Counted from the first letter of the stretch, positions 1-7,230 are shown. The stretch is 10,178 bases of DNA from Myxococcales bacterium UBA5297 (GCA_002408385.1 DHSB01000243.1:1-10178), one strand, 5' to 3'. Notes: generated from the letters alone by a model not told the origin. Numbers and translations are program-made.

Positions 1-38
1 AACGACTGTCAAACTCGGGTTCAACAGGGGGTACGAAA

Positions 39-725
39 TTGGCTCAACAGTGCAAGTGGACCGCTAACGAAGTTATCGCCAAGAGCGCGCAACAGGCCGA
101 GCTGTTCGGAGAGTACGGGCCGCAGCTCGAGTCGCGCACCGGGCCCGAAGTCCTCAATACGGTCAGGACCGGCTCGGCCGCGCTCCGCGATACGCAGCGC
201 AGAAGCGTCGACAGCCGTGGAGACAAGAGCGCAACGACCCGGTCACAGACGACGCGGTTGAAGGGCGCTGCCAAGTTCCTCGTCGCGCGCCGCAACGCGA
301 TCACGAAGCGCTACGTGGACGATCCTGGAGTCAAGAAGGCGTTTGGCATTGGCGACGAGTTCAACCGCACCTCCCTCTCCTCGGTGACCATCGCGCTCGA
401 GCGCTTCATCACCGCCGCCGAGGAGAACCCCGCTCAGGCACGCGCCGCGATGGTGTCCGAGGAGGACGTCGCGCAGATGAAGCAGTACCTGGCGGAGATC
501 AATCAGAGCGAGAGCAGCCAGGAGGGAATGAAGACCACCTCCAAGCTCTCGACCGCCGAGCGCAACGCCATCCAGCGCGACCTCGAGGAGGCGATGGTCA
601 AGGTCGTCACCGCCGCGACCCTGGTCTTCGAGGACCAGCCGGAGGTCGTCGCGCTGTTCAAGAGCACCCTGCCCGCCACCAAGCGCTCCGCGAAGAAGCC
701 GACGCCGGAGGGCGACGCCGAGTAG
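39..725 (+). CDS. Hypothetical charged, helix-rich protein
   Basis: This is a 228-aa protein that I do not recognise. The start is a TTG codon at 39, chosen because AGGGGG (26-31) sits 7 nt upstream and no better start precedes it. There is no signal peptide and no membrane segment, so it is probably cytosolic. A Ser/Thr/Arg-rich region (about 40-75) leads into a basic helical stretch (about 75-92, with KFLVARRNAITKRYV), then KKAFGIGDEF (99-108), a long predicted helix rich in Glu/Ala (115-160), and a second helical region (170-210). The C-terminus is Lys/Pro-rich (212-228). The GC-rich third codon positions support real coding. It stands alone, followed within 25 bp by a strong terminator. 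It could be a structural or nucleic-acid-associated protein, but nothing visible assigns a function. Confidence 0.8.
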   Translation: MAQQCKWTANEVIAKSAQQAELFGEYGPQLESRTGPEVLNTVRTGSAALRDTQRRSVDSRGDKSATTRSQTTRLKGAAKFLVARRNAITKRYVDDPGVKKAFGIGDEFNRTSLSSVTIALERFITAAEENPAQARAAMVSEEDVAQMKQYLAEINQSESSQEGMKTTSKLSTAERNAIQRDLEEAMVKVVTAATLVFEDQPEVVALFKSTLPATKRSAKKPTPEGDAE

Positions 726-747
726 GCGCGTCGGGGCGGGAGGTACG

Positions 748-783
748 AATCCGGATGGCCGCTGGTTCGGGGCCATCCGGATT
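748..783 (+). terminator. Rho-independent terminator after 39-725
   Basis: A perfect 13-bp inverted repeat (AATCCGGATGGCC at 748-760, and its complement at 771-783) encloses a 10-nt loop. It is followed by a broken T-rich tract (GCTTTCTTTG, 784-793). It begins 22 bp after the stop codon of the 39-725 gene, as expected for its terminator. Confidence 0.8.
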
Positions 784-1048
784 GCTTTCTTTGCCTTGGC
801 CACCGCTTGTGCCGCATCGGCTCCCCGCGCGGCGGCCGGTCGGCCCTGCGGCTTCTGCTCGAGGCCGAAGAGCCACTCCAGCTTCCCCGCTTCATCTCGC
901 TGTGCGCGGGAGAGGCGACCGCTCGCCCCGAGGAGAACCGACTACCCGACGACTACATCGCTGTAGAGGCCGGGCGAGGCAGAGGGCGACGACGGTCACG
1001 AGCGCATGGAAATCAGCACAGTTGAACTTCCCGGTGTAGATTCGCCCT
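784..1048. other. Intergenic stretch with a coding-like remnant
   Basis: Together with the terminator, this makes about 320 bases without a convincing gene. One plus-strand frame, about 828-980, has GC-biased third positions and reads plausibly as protein (LLLEAEEPLQLPRFISL and onward to PDDYIAVEAG). It has no ribosome binding site and runs into a low-complexity Arg-rich end, and it matches nothing I know. It is either a gene fragment or chance. No clear promoter for the 1049 operon could be identified here. Confidence 0.3.
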
Positions 1049-1561
1049 ATGGAGGTGCGGTTGACACTACAAGAGTTCATGGCGCAGTACCCTCCCAAGG
1101 TCCCTAAGAAGCCCCATGCCAACGACGATGAGATCCGGCTTCTTGGCAGCTCCGACGGTGTGATTCTCGTCGGCCCTGCTCCTCTCGAGACTGCTCGCAA
1201 GGCGCACCCAAACAGCAAGGACGCCGACTTGGCACGCCAGCTTTGGGTGTTCTCTGTTGCCGAATCAGCGCCCTCCATCCCCTCGATCGCTGAACGGACG
1301 GTCGTGGTGCCGCCCCTGCAATCAGGGAAGGTCAAACACTCAAACCTTACCGGAGGCGGGAAGGCCTCCTGCGGAGGAGAGCTCTGGGTCGATCCCGCCA
1401 ACGCGCGAAAGCTCTACGTCAATGGGGCTTCGGGTCGCTACGGCCCCGATTCAGAGAAGGAGCTCGCCGATGCCGTAGCCGTGTTCTCAGGCCTCGGTTT
1501 CGAGACCGTCAACTTTGGGTGGGACGACGTCGGTCCCGCGAGGTTCCTGCGTGAGCGTTGA
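1049..1561 (+). CDS. Toxin-like protein paired with an ImmA/IrrE protein
   Basis: This is a 170-aa soluble protein with no signal peptide. The ATG at 1049 is the longest start. GGAGG (1051-1055) lies inside it, however, and is ideally placed for an in-frame TTG at 1061, so the true product may be 166 aa beginning LTLQEFM. A conserved-looking core contains VKHSNLTGG (95-103), GGELWV (109-114) and NGASGRYGP (125-133), followed by a helix (135-150) and FGWDD (156-160). From memory, the HSxLxGG, GEL, SGxYxP spacing recalls a fold seen in plant IQM proteins and in some bacterial toxin-like proteins; this was not checked. The stop overlaps the next gene by 11 bp, so the two are translationally coupled. 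By analogy with small genes placed before XRE-COG2856 proteins, a toxin or target-protein role is inferred, not shown. Confidence 0.75.
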   Translation: MEVRLTLQEFMAQYPPKVPKKPHANDDEIRLLGSSDGVILVGPAPLETARKAHPNSKDADLARQLWVFSVAESAPSIPSIAERTVVVPPLQSGKVKHSNLTGGGKASCGGELWVDPANARKLYVNGASGRYGPDSEKELADAVAVFSGLGFETVNFGWDDVGPARFLRER

Positions 1562-2969
1562 TCCTGCAACCCTCGAACGCGTATTCGGCCCCAGTGAAGG
1601 GACAACCATCGAGGCGCGCGCGCGCAGCTCTGAGCGACTTTTCGCGCGCGGGCTCGATCAACTCGTACAAGCTTCTGGTCCGACCAGCGGACGCCTCTTG
1701 ACCGCCCGTGAGGCGCTCGAAGCCTACGGATTCGACAAGCTCCTCGAGGTCGCCAACGAAGGCTCAGCGCTACTGGCCCCCTCAGCCGACGCAGCCGGGT
1801 TGCCACTCAGCACCCGCCGCAAGCAGCTAGGCCTTGATGAACGAACCGTTGCCGCCCGTGCCCACGTCACCGTCGAAGAGGTGCAAGCCTGTGAGGCGTC
1901 GCGTCGACTTCCTTTGCGCACCTACGAGAAGATCGGACGAGAGATCGGCCTTGACGAGCGCTTCGTTGCAGTCAAGAGGCTACCGACGATCAACGAGCGG
2001 ATCGCGTTGCGTCTGCGCAACCTCGGAGACGAGGTCGGAGCACTCGGGCAAGCGACGGTCGCGACTCTGGCGGAAGTGGCGTGGGTCGCGGCCACCCAGG
2101 GCAGGATCGCTGACCAACTCGGCCTTGTTCTTGATCGTCACGGATTGGAGCCCAACAGTAATTTCGGCACCTCCGACTACCCGGCGTACAGGTGGGGCTA
2201 CCTCCTGGCACAAGAGACCCGGAGAGCGATTGGCAGGCCCGCAGGCGAGCCCATCGCATCGATGCGAGAGCTGATCGAAGAGACTATTGGCATTATCCTA
2301 ATTCAATGCGACCTGGGCGATCAGATCGCCGGCGCGACTATCGAATCCCAAAACCACCGCTCAATAGTCGTAAATCTTTCCGGGGCGAATCGTAGCGTGT
2401 ACGTGCGCCGCACGACGATGGCGCATGAGCTTGGCCACCTCTTGTTCGATCCCGTCCAGGAGCTCTCCACTTTGAGAGTGGATGACTACGGAGAGCTTGA
2501 GCGGCCGCACGAAGAAATAGCGGATGCGGTAGAGCAAAGAGCCAATGCCTTTGCCGTCGAGCTGCTCGCACCTCAAGAAGCCATACTCGCGCATTACGAG
2601 AAGAGCGGAGATATCACTGAAACGGTTGGCTATTTCGGCCTCGGCCCCACGCCGAGCAAGCATCAAATTCGCAATGCCTCGAGTGGAAGAATAACACCCG
2701 CTAGTATGCGGGTTGCTCGGTCCGACTCCGAAGAATGGCGGAAGTACTCTTCGTTCGAGGGGGCCGAATCGCTGGCGGTCATTGACTTCCACCCGATCCC
2801 TGGCATTCGCCCGTCTCGGGCAGGACGCTTTGGTGCGTTGGCCATCCGTGCGGCGCAAGAACGCATCATTTCCTGGGACACAGCCGCTTCGTGGCTCGAG
2901 ACAACCGAAGAGGGTGCCAAGAAGGCAGCCGATGGCATTCGTGAGCTTTTCCCGAGCGTTTGGAAGTAG
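1551..2969 (+). CDS. XRE-family HTH / ImmA-IrrE zinc metallopeptidase
   Basis: This is a 472-aa protein in the COG2856 (ImmA/IrrE/PprI) group. The GTG at 1551 is chosen over an in-frame ATG at 1515 because GCGAGG (1538-1543) precedes it by 7 nt and it gives a short overlap with the upstream gene. Domains in order: an N-terminal extension of about 80 residues; an XRE-type helix-turn-helix (about 87-137, with TVAARAHVTVEEVQACE); a helical linker; then the peptidase, with AHELGHLLFD giving zinc ligands H292 and H296 and catalytic E293. E328 in EQRANAFAVELLAP is the likely third ligand. The C-terminal 110 residues are a separate domain. Known relatives (ImmA of ICEBs1, IrrE/PprI) cleave a repressor under stress, and HTH-fused versions act as antitoxin-like regulators. 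The catalytic residues are intact. Parts of the gene (about 2280-2400 and 2500-2720) look more A/T-rich than flanking genes, suggesting transfer. Confidence 0.9.
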   Translation: MSVDPATLERVFGPSEGTTIEARARSSERLFARGLDQLVQASGPTSGRLLTAREALEAYGFDKLLEVANEGSALLAPSADAAGLPLSTRRKQLGLDERTVAARAHVTVEEVQACEASRRLPLRTYEKIGREIGLDERFVAVKRLPTINERIALRLRNLGDEVGALGQATVATLAEVAWVAATQGRIADQLGLVLDRHGLEPNSNFGTSDYPAYRWGYLLAQETRRAIGRPAGEPIASMRELIEETIGIILIQCDLGDQIAGATIESQNHRSIVVNLSGANRSVYVRRTTMAHELGHLLFDPVQELSTLRVDDYGELERPHEEIADAVEQRANAFAVELLAPQEAILAHYEKSGDITETVGYFGLGPTPSKHQIRNASSGRITPASMRVARSDSEEWRKYSSFEGAESLAVIDFHPIPGIRPSRAGRFGALAIRAAQERIISWDTAASWLETTEEGAKKAADGIRELFPSVWK

Positions 2970-3221
2970 GCGCCAAGAAGCTCGAGCTTCCACTAAGCCC
3001 TCATCCCTTTGCAGCTCAGCTCTTGCCGACGACTCGGCAAAGAAGCCGGGGCAAGCGGTGGTGGCGGACGCGCGGGTCCCCTCGGCGTGGCTCAACAGCG
3101 GGAGCGACAAGCTGACGGTCGCGGGCCCCACGGCGCACGCTGAGCTCGCTTTCGCCGCTTCGGCCGACTGCACGCCAGCTAGTGCTTCTCGGTCTGCAAC
3201 ATGCGCTGACCCCACCTATTT
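2970..3221. other. Intergenic region between convergent genes
   Basis: These 252 bases separate the ImmA-type gene from the convergent CPBP gene. A short dyad, TTGCCGA at 3023-3029 and TCGGCAA at 3034-3040 with a 4-nt loop, could act as a weak terminator, but it lacks a T-tract on either strand. Near the right end, CTGACCCCACCTATTTTCA (3207-3225) resembles the GGGGTCAG-type ends that I recall around REP/RAYT elements. No gene is supported. Confidence 0.35.
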
Positions 3222-4151
3222 TCACGCGGCCAGCGATGCGGACGACCGGGCGCGGCGCCAGAACGGCGGCACGATACGCCCGCGCCGCCGCGCCAGCGCG
3301 ATAAGGCCGCCGGCCGCGGCGAGGCAGACGACGACCGCCGCGACCGACGCTTCGGGGCCGAACGCGCCGCCGGTCAACAGCTCGCTCCCCGAGAACCTGG
3401 CCGAAAAATAGCCGTGGGCTGCGCCACCCGAGACCGAAGCGCCGAAGACGCCGCCCTGCGTGAAGTTCCAGGCCGCGTGCAGGCCAATGGGCATCCAGAG
3501 GCGCCGCGAATAGATGAAGGCGGCAGCGAGCAGGACGCCGGCTTCGAGCGCGATGGCGACCGTGCTCTGGGCAGACGCGCCGGGGTTTGCGGCGTGGATG
3601 AGCCCGAAGGCCACAGCCGAGATCGCGAGCGCGAGCCAGCTCCCCAGCGACTTCTCGAGCACTCGGAAGAGCACCCCGCGCATCCAGAGCTCCTCGAAGA
3701 CCGCGGTGCACAGCGAGGTCATGACCGCGAAGCGAAGCGGCCCCCAGCCCTCGCCGGTCTCTATCGCGCAGGCACCGAGCAGGCAGAGAACCAACACCGT
3801 CGCCGCGAACAGCAGCGCGCCGAGCGTAAGGCCGATGCCGAGGTCGACCGCGAGCCCTTCCCTTCCGAGCTCGACAGCGGGACGACGCTCGACGAGCCGC
3901 ACGTATCCGGCGTAGGCGACGCAGACGGCAAGGATGGCGAGCAGCGAGCCGGCATCCGCGGTCAGGTCACGGCTGAAGCGGCTCGCGCCGAACGCACCGA
4001 GCAAGGCATCGACGAGCAATACCGACCCGACGACGCAGGCGGTCCCCAAGACCAGGTTGGTCACTGGGAACTCGAGGATTCGCCTGAGGGTCGTGGCGAG
4101 TTTGGACTGCGGCAAGCTCTCGGGGACCGCGGGAATGTTCGCACCCGTCAT
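3222..4151 (-). CDS. CPBP family intramembrane glutamic protease
   Basis: This is a 309-aa integral membrane protein. The ATG at 4151 is chosen because GGAGG (4161-4165 on the opposite strand) lies 9 nt upstream; an in-frame start at 4274 would add 41 residues unlike a membrane protein N-terminus. Hydrophobic segments lie at about 32-54, 66-84, 102-128, 142-152, 170-187, 197-213 and 266-286. The CPBP (CAAX protease/bacteriocin-processing, Abi) motifs are complete: FEELWMRG (E153, E154, R158), FGLIHAANPG (H186) and GLHAAWNFTQG (H225, N229). Family members cleave within membranes, and include eukaryotic Rce1-type prenyl proteases, bacteriocin immunity proteins and myxosortases. The C-terminal LLTGGAFGPEAS pattern is of the widespread bacterial type. 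The gene is divergent from the MYXO-CTERM operon at 4771. The substrate is unknown; a sorting role is only a possibility. Confidence 0.92.
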   Translation of the reverse strand: MTGANIPAVPESLPQSKLATTLRRILEFPVTNLVLGTACVVGSVLLVDALLGAFGASRFSRDLTADAGSLLAILAVCVAYAGYVRLVERRPAVELGREGLAVDLGIGLTLGALLFAATVLVLCLLGACAIETGEGWGPLRFAVMTSLCTAVFEELWMRGVLFRVLEKSLGSWLALAISAVAFGLIHAANPGASAQSTVAIALEAGVLLAAAFIYSRRLWMPIGLHAAWNFTQGGVFGASVSGGAAHGYFSARFSGSELLTGGAFGPEASVAAVVVCLAAAGGLIALARRRGRIVPPFWRRARSSASLAA

Positions 4152-4770
4152 GAGCCTGAGCCTCCGATTGCTGCAAAGGATGATTGGGCGAAGCCCGCTT
4201 GCGAACGGAAGACTACTGCATCGGCGTCCCTTCACGAGCGGCCCAGCTTTGGATAAAGGCAGGGACGCGGGCAAGGGGTTGGCTGTCGCTGCCGGCGAGG
4301 ACGAAGGCGGTCAGGTCCGGTGAAAGCGAGCTCGCGGAGCTTCGGACCCCCGCGATGCGTTCATCAGGCTGGGTGGAAGCTGGCGCACCAACCTCCATCC
4401 GGCTTCGCGGCGAGCTGGCTTCGTCAAGGGGGTGTCGCCTTCCTCACCCCGGAACCACGCTTCCGAATCGGTGGAACGTGAGTTCCCTGCTGCTCTCGAG
4501 GAGGCGATGACCGCTGCGGCCTGGCAATCGCACTGGGTTTCGGCGGGGATTCCGAGGCGCCGCGCCTCACGCTCGTGAGGCTGGAATGCACGCGTTCCCG
4601 CCTGCACGCCTGGTCTGCTCTCGCGCGGCAAGCGCTTTGCCTTGTTCCGGCTCGGCCCAGGGAACCGCGACCGGCGCGAAGGAACGCTCGCGATTGCCCG
4701 TGGCCTCGAGAGCTGGCTCGCGGGATTCGCTCGTCGGGCGGGCTCACCTGCGAAACGCCGGAGCGGACGC
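4152..4770. other. 619-bp divergent intergenic region with dyads
   Basis: No convincing gene lies between the divergent CPBP and 4771 genes. Reading frames here are long only because of the high GC content. Two clear dyads stand out: GGAAC-GTGA-GTTCC (4473-4486) and GCCTCAC-GCTC-GTGAGGC (4564-4581). GAGGAGG (4498-4504) lies only 2 nt before an ATG (4507) that opens a 23-codon ORF ending inside the second dyad, at 4578. Promoters for both flanking genes must lie here, but no sigma-70-like -35/-10 pair could be assigned with confidence. Confidence 0.4.
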
Positions 4771-5334
4771 ATGGACCTGACGAAGACAAGACCTGTGCTG
4801 GCGGGACTGCTCGTGGTCGCAGCCTCCTTGCCGGCGCGGGCCACCGTGGTCGAGCCGATGGGCGTCGAGACGCTCAGCGATCGAGCGGATCTCGTGGTTC
4901 AGGGCACCGCCTTGTCGAGCGAGTCGTCCTTCGTCCGCGGGCAGATCCAGACAGTGACGCGGGTGCGCGTCCACTGCGCGCTCAAGGGCCAGGCCCCCGG
5001 CGTCGTCGAGGTGCGGACGCCGGGCGGACGGGTCGGCGATCTCGGTCAAATGGTGGCCGGCGCGCCGCAGTTCGCGCCGGGCGAGGAGGTCGTCGTCTTC
5101 CTGCGCAGGCTGCCCGGCGCCGACGCCCGCTTCCGCGTCGAGGGCATGTCGCAGGGGAAGTTCACCGTGGTGACGGTTGCCGACGGGCGCCGCTTGGTCA
5201 CCCGCCGCGACGAGGGCCTCTCGGTCAGGCTTCCCGACGGCGGAGTCGGGCAGGCGACCCGGTTCGAGCCGGTGCCCGAACCGGTCTTCCTGGAGCGCGT
5301 GCGCCGCTGTGTGCGACAGGGGCAAGTCCAGTGA
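4771..5334 (+). CDS. Secreted beta-rich protein, partner of the matrixin
   Basis: This is a 187-aa exported protein. The ATG at 4771 is chosen because GGAG (4760-4763) precedes it by 7 nt and it starts a clean signal peptide (KTR, hydrophobic VLAGLLVVAASL, then PARA around residue 24). Upstream in-frame codons encode Arg-rich sequence unlike a signal. The mature part begins TVVEPMGVETLSDRADLVVQG and looks beta-rich, with ALKGQAPGVVEVRTPGG (70-86) and a later GEEVVVFL (about 110-117) and GKFTVV. Proteins of this style occur in myxobacteria directly before matrixin-like proteases (recollection, not checked). It overlaps the protease gene by 4 bp (GTGA), so the two are co-translated. It may be a partner, chaperone or inhibitor of that protease; no catalytic motif is visible. 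Confidence 0.85.
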   Translation: MDLTKTRPVLAGLLVVAASLPARATVVEPMGVETLSDRADLVVQGTALSSESSFVRGQIQTVTRVRVHCALKGQAPGVVEVRTPGGRVGDLGQMVAGAPQFAPGEEVVVFLRRLPGADARFRVEGMSQGKFTVVTVADGRRLVTRRDEGLSVRLPDGGVGQATRFEPVPEPVFLERVRRCVRQGQVQ

Positions 5335-6230
5335 GAGCGGCGCTGCTGCTGTCATCGGCGCTGCTGCTCTTCGGGTCCCCGGCACAGGCCTTCGTGCGAG
5401 CCCGGGTTCCGACGGCAACCTCGCAAGAGCCTGGCCCGTACCTCTACTGGGCCCACCCGCGGGTGCCGATGCACTTCAACCAGCTCGGCAGCCGGGACGC
5501 GGGACAGCTCGAAGCGCTCGCCGCGACGCGGGCGAGCTACGCGGCGTGGAACGAGGTCGAGTGCAGCGACTTCGAGCTGGTCCACGCGGGCACGACGGCG
5601 AAGAACGAGGCGGGCTTCGACCCGATGGGCGACGACGACACCAACCTCATCGTCTGGCGCGAGGTCGCCTGCGAGGAGGTGGTCCCGCCGGGCGATTCCT
5701 GCTTCGTCAACGGCGGCTGCAACAACAAGTACGACTGCTGGGACGAATCGCCTTGGGTGGCCGGGGTCACCACCATCACCTTCAGCTTCCGGACCGGAGA
5801 GATCGTCGACGCGGACATCGAGCTCAACGGCGCGGGGTTCGTATTCACGACCGTGGACTCACCGGAGTGTCTGCCGGGAAGGCCCATCCCGCGGCCGGCG
5901 AGCTGTGTCGCCACCGACGTGCAGAACACTCTGACGCACGAGCTCGGCCACGTGATCGGCCTCGCCGACGTCTACGACGACCCGGGCGCGACGCTCTACT
6001 GGCAGGCGAAGACCGGCGAGGTGTCCAAGAGGACGCTCAGCCAGGACGACATCGACGGCCTGTGTGCGCTCTACCCTCCCGGCTCGGGCTCGACGCCGCT
6101 CGTCGCTGGGTCACCGGAGGAACGGGCGAGGGGTTGCGCATGCGGAGGCTCGGGAGCATCACCGGCCGCGCTGCTGCTGCTGCCCCTGGCGCTCGGGTTG
6201 GTGAGGCGGCGGCGGGCGGCTTGGGCGTGA
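5331..6230 (+). CDS. Matrixin-like zinc protease with MYXO-CTERM-like tail
   Basis: This is a 299-aa secreted metalloprotease. The GTG at 5331 overlaps the previous stop (GTGA) and opens directly into a signal peptide (RAALLLSSALLLFGSPAQA, cleavage near residue 20). The metzincin motif HELGHVIGLAD gives ligands H203, H207 and D213 with catalytic E204, the HExxHxxGxxD form of matrixins (family M10). The following TLYWQAKTGEVSKRTLSQDD resembles the usual Met-turn region, but the expected Met is Leu at 222. Eight or more cysteines (for example C78, C114, C124, C130, C136) suggest disulfides. The C-terminus has GCACGGSGAS (268-277), a hydrophobic stretch (279-290) and RRRR (292-295). This is a MYXO-CTERM-like sorting tail, whose Cys and hydrophobic segment are processed by intramembrane proteases in myxobacteria (established for the family). 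Confidence 0.92.
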   Translation: MRAALLLSSALLLFGSPAQAFVRARVPTATSQEPGPYLYWAHPRVPMHFNQLGSRDAGQLEALAATRASYAAWNEVECSDFELVHAGTTAKNEAGFDPMGDDDTNLIVWREVACEEVVPPGDSCFVNGGCNNKYDCWDESPWVAGVTTITFSFRTGEIVDADIELNGAGFVFTTVDSPECLPGRPIPRPASCVATDVQNTLTHELGHVIGLADVYDDPGATLYWQAKTGEVSKRTLSQDDIDGLCALYPPGSGSTPLVAGSPEERARGCACGGSGASPAALLLLPLALGLVRRRRAAWA

Positions 6231-6243
6231 GGCAGAACCGAGT

Positions 6244-6269
6244 CGTCCCTCGCGGACGCCGCGGGGACG
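6244..6269. terminator. Possible hairpin between convergent genes
   Basis: An 11-bp stem with one bulged T (CGTCCC-T-CGCGG at 6244-6255, complement at 6259-6269) and a 3-nt loop lies 13 bp after the matrixin stop and before the convergent gene's stop at 6297. It has no T-tract, so intrinsic termination is uncertain. Its placement suits a shared bidirectional end. Confidence 0.4.
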
Positions 6270-6296
6270 GGAGCGGTTCGATACAGCGCGGTCGTC

Positions 6297-6899
6297 TCAA
6301 CGGTCGGTCGCCGCGACGAGGACCGGGCAGTAGATCTCGGGCTCGACGGCCTCCCCGCCGTGGTTCCACCTCTCGATGAGGCTCGCTGCTTGTTCGAGCG
6401 TGTCGACGAGGCAGTAGCGGTTCACCGGCACCTCACGCGCCATCAAGTTGCACGAAAGCGGCGAATGGCCCCATCCCATGATGCTGCGGTGTAGGGAGAC
6501 GACGTCGAATCCGAGCCGCTGCGGGTCGGTCGGGCCGGGGCCGCGCGGCAGCTCTGGCAGGTTCGCGAGAAACCAATCGTTGGGCGGCGGGTAGATCCAC
6601 CCGCCCGATTCGTCCGTCGTCGCGGATACGAGCCAGTACGCGAAGACGCGATAGTCGGCGCGGCCGTCCTCGGGCACGGTGGCCCACGCTTCCTCGCCGG
6701 TCGCGTAGCAGCAGGCGCGATTGAAGTCCCAGCGCTCGATCCAATCCGGTGGCGGATGCGCGAGGCAGTCACTGACGCTGCAGACCTCGGCGACGCCGGT
6801 CAGGCGATCCGGGTCCCAATAGCCTTCTGGCACCCAGGGCTTCTTCGCTCGACAGCCGAGGAAGATTGGCGGTGCGCTTTCCGCATTGAAGGGTGGCAT
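6297..6899 (-). CDS. Cysteine-rich hypothetical protein
   Basis: This is a 200-aa protein that I do not recognise. The ATG at 6899 is supported by CGAGG (6906-6910 on the opposite strand) 6 nt upstream. There is no signal peptide or membrane segment. It is rich in Cys (C16, C40, C45, C63, C64, C150, C163, C191), Trp and Pro. Distinctive stretches include GYWDPDRLTGVAEVCSVSDC (26-45), ERWDFNRACCYATGEEAW (55-72), YRVFAYWL (83-90) and SLHRSIMGWG (135-144). The paired Cys could bind a metal or cofactor, but no standard motif is recognisable. It is convergent with the matrixin gene and separated from everything upstream by about 500 non-coding bases, so it is probably transcribed alone. Confidence 0.8.
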   Translation of the reverse strand: MPPFNAESAPPIFLGCRAKKPWVPEGYWDPDRLTGVAEVCSVSDCLAHPPPDWIERWDFNRACCYATGEEAWATVPEDGRADYRVFAYWLVSATTDESGGWIYPPPNDWFLANLPELPRGPGPTDPQRLGFDVVSLHRSIMGWGHSPLSCNLMAREVPVNRYCLVDTLEQAASLIERWNHGGEAVEPEIYCPVLVAATDR

Positions 6900-7230
6900 T
6901 CAGTGCCTCGGGATGGGGATCGACGCAGCGGCAAGCGCCTCGTTGACCTGGCCTAACGAGCAGGAGAGCAACCATCTGGGCACCTGCTGCAATCGGCGAG
7001 ACAGGACGTGTCAGCGCGTCGGGCGGCAGCGAGGCCCGGAGACGCGGTCGCCCGGCAGGCTGACCGGCTCTATTGGCCTCTTTTCTGGCAGTTCTATCGG
7101 CCACCGGCACAGAGTGGCCATTAGAAACACCTCGGCTTGCAGCCGAGCGAGTTTTCGATGCGTCGGATTCCTTAGCCGACCGCGCGAGCGGTTCCTTGGG
7201 CTCTGGCTGCTGCCTAGAGGAGGAGAGAGC

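Noticed and set aside
2361..3215. 284-aa minus-strand open frame opposite the ImmA-type gene
   Set aside because: It lies opposite a gene with intact catalytic motifs, and its composition looks like a shadow translation with no recognisable motif or ribosome binding site.
4575..5330. Long upstream extension of the matrixin reading frame
   Set aside because: The frame is open only because of high GC. It is Arg/Pro-rich and overlaps the secreted partner gene, and the GTG at 5331 starts a clear signal peptide.
6939..6960. CTCGTT/AACGAG dyad containing GCCTAAC, resembling an integron attC core
   Set aside because: No matching GTTRRRY core follows within 140 bp on the plus strand, and there is no integron integrase or cassette structure.
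7131..7157. Hairpin CTCGGCT-TGC-AGCCGAG followed by GTTTTC, as a terminator
   Set aside because: No plus-strand gene lies upstream for it to end, and the T-run is short; it is listed only as a dyad in the intergenic entry.
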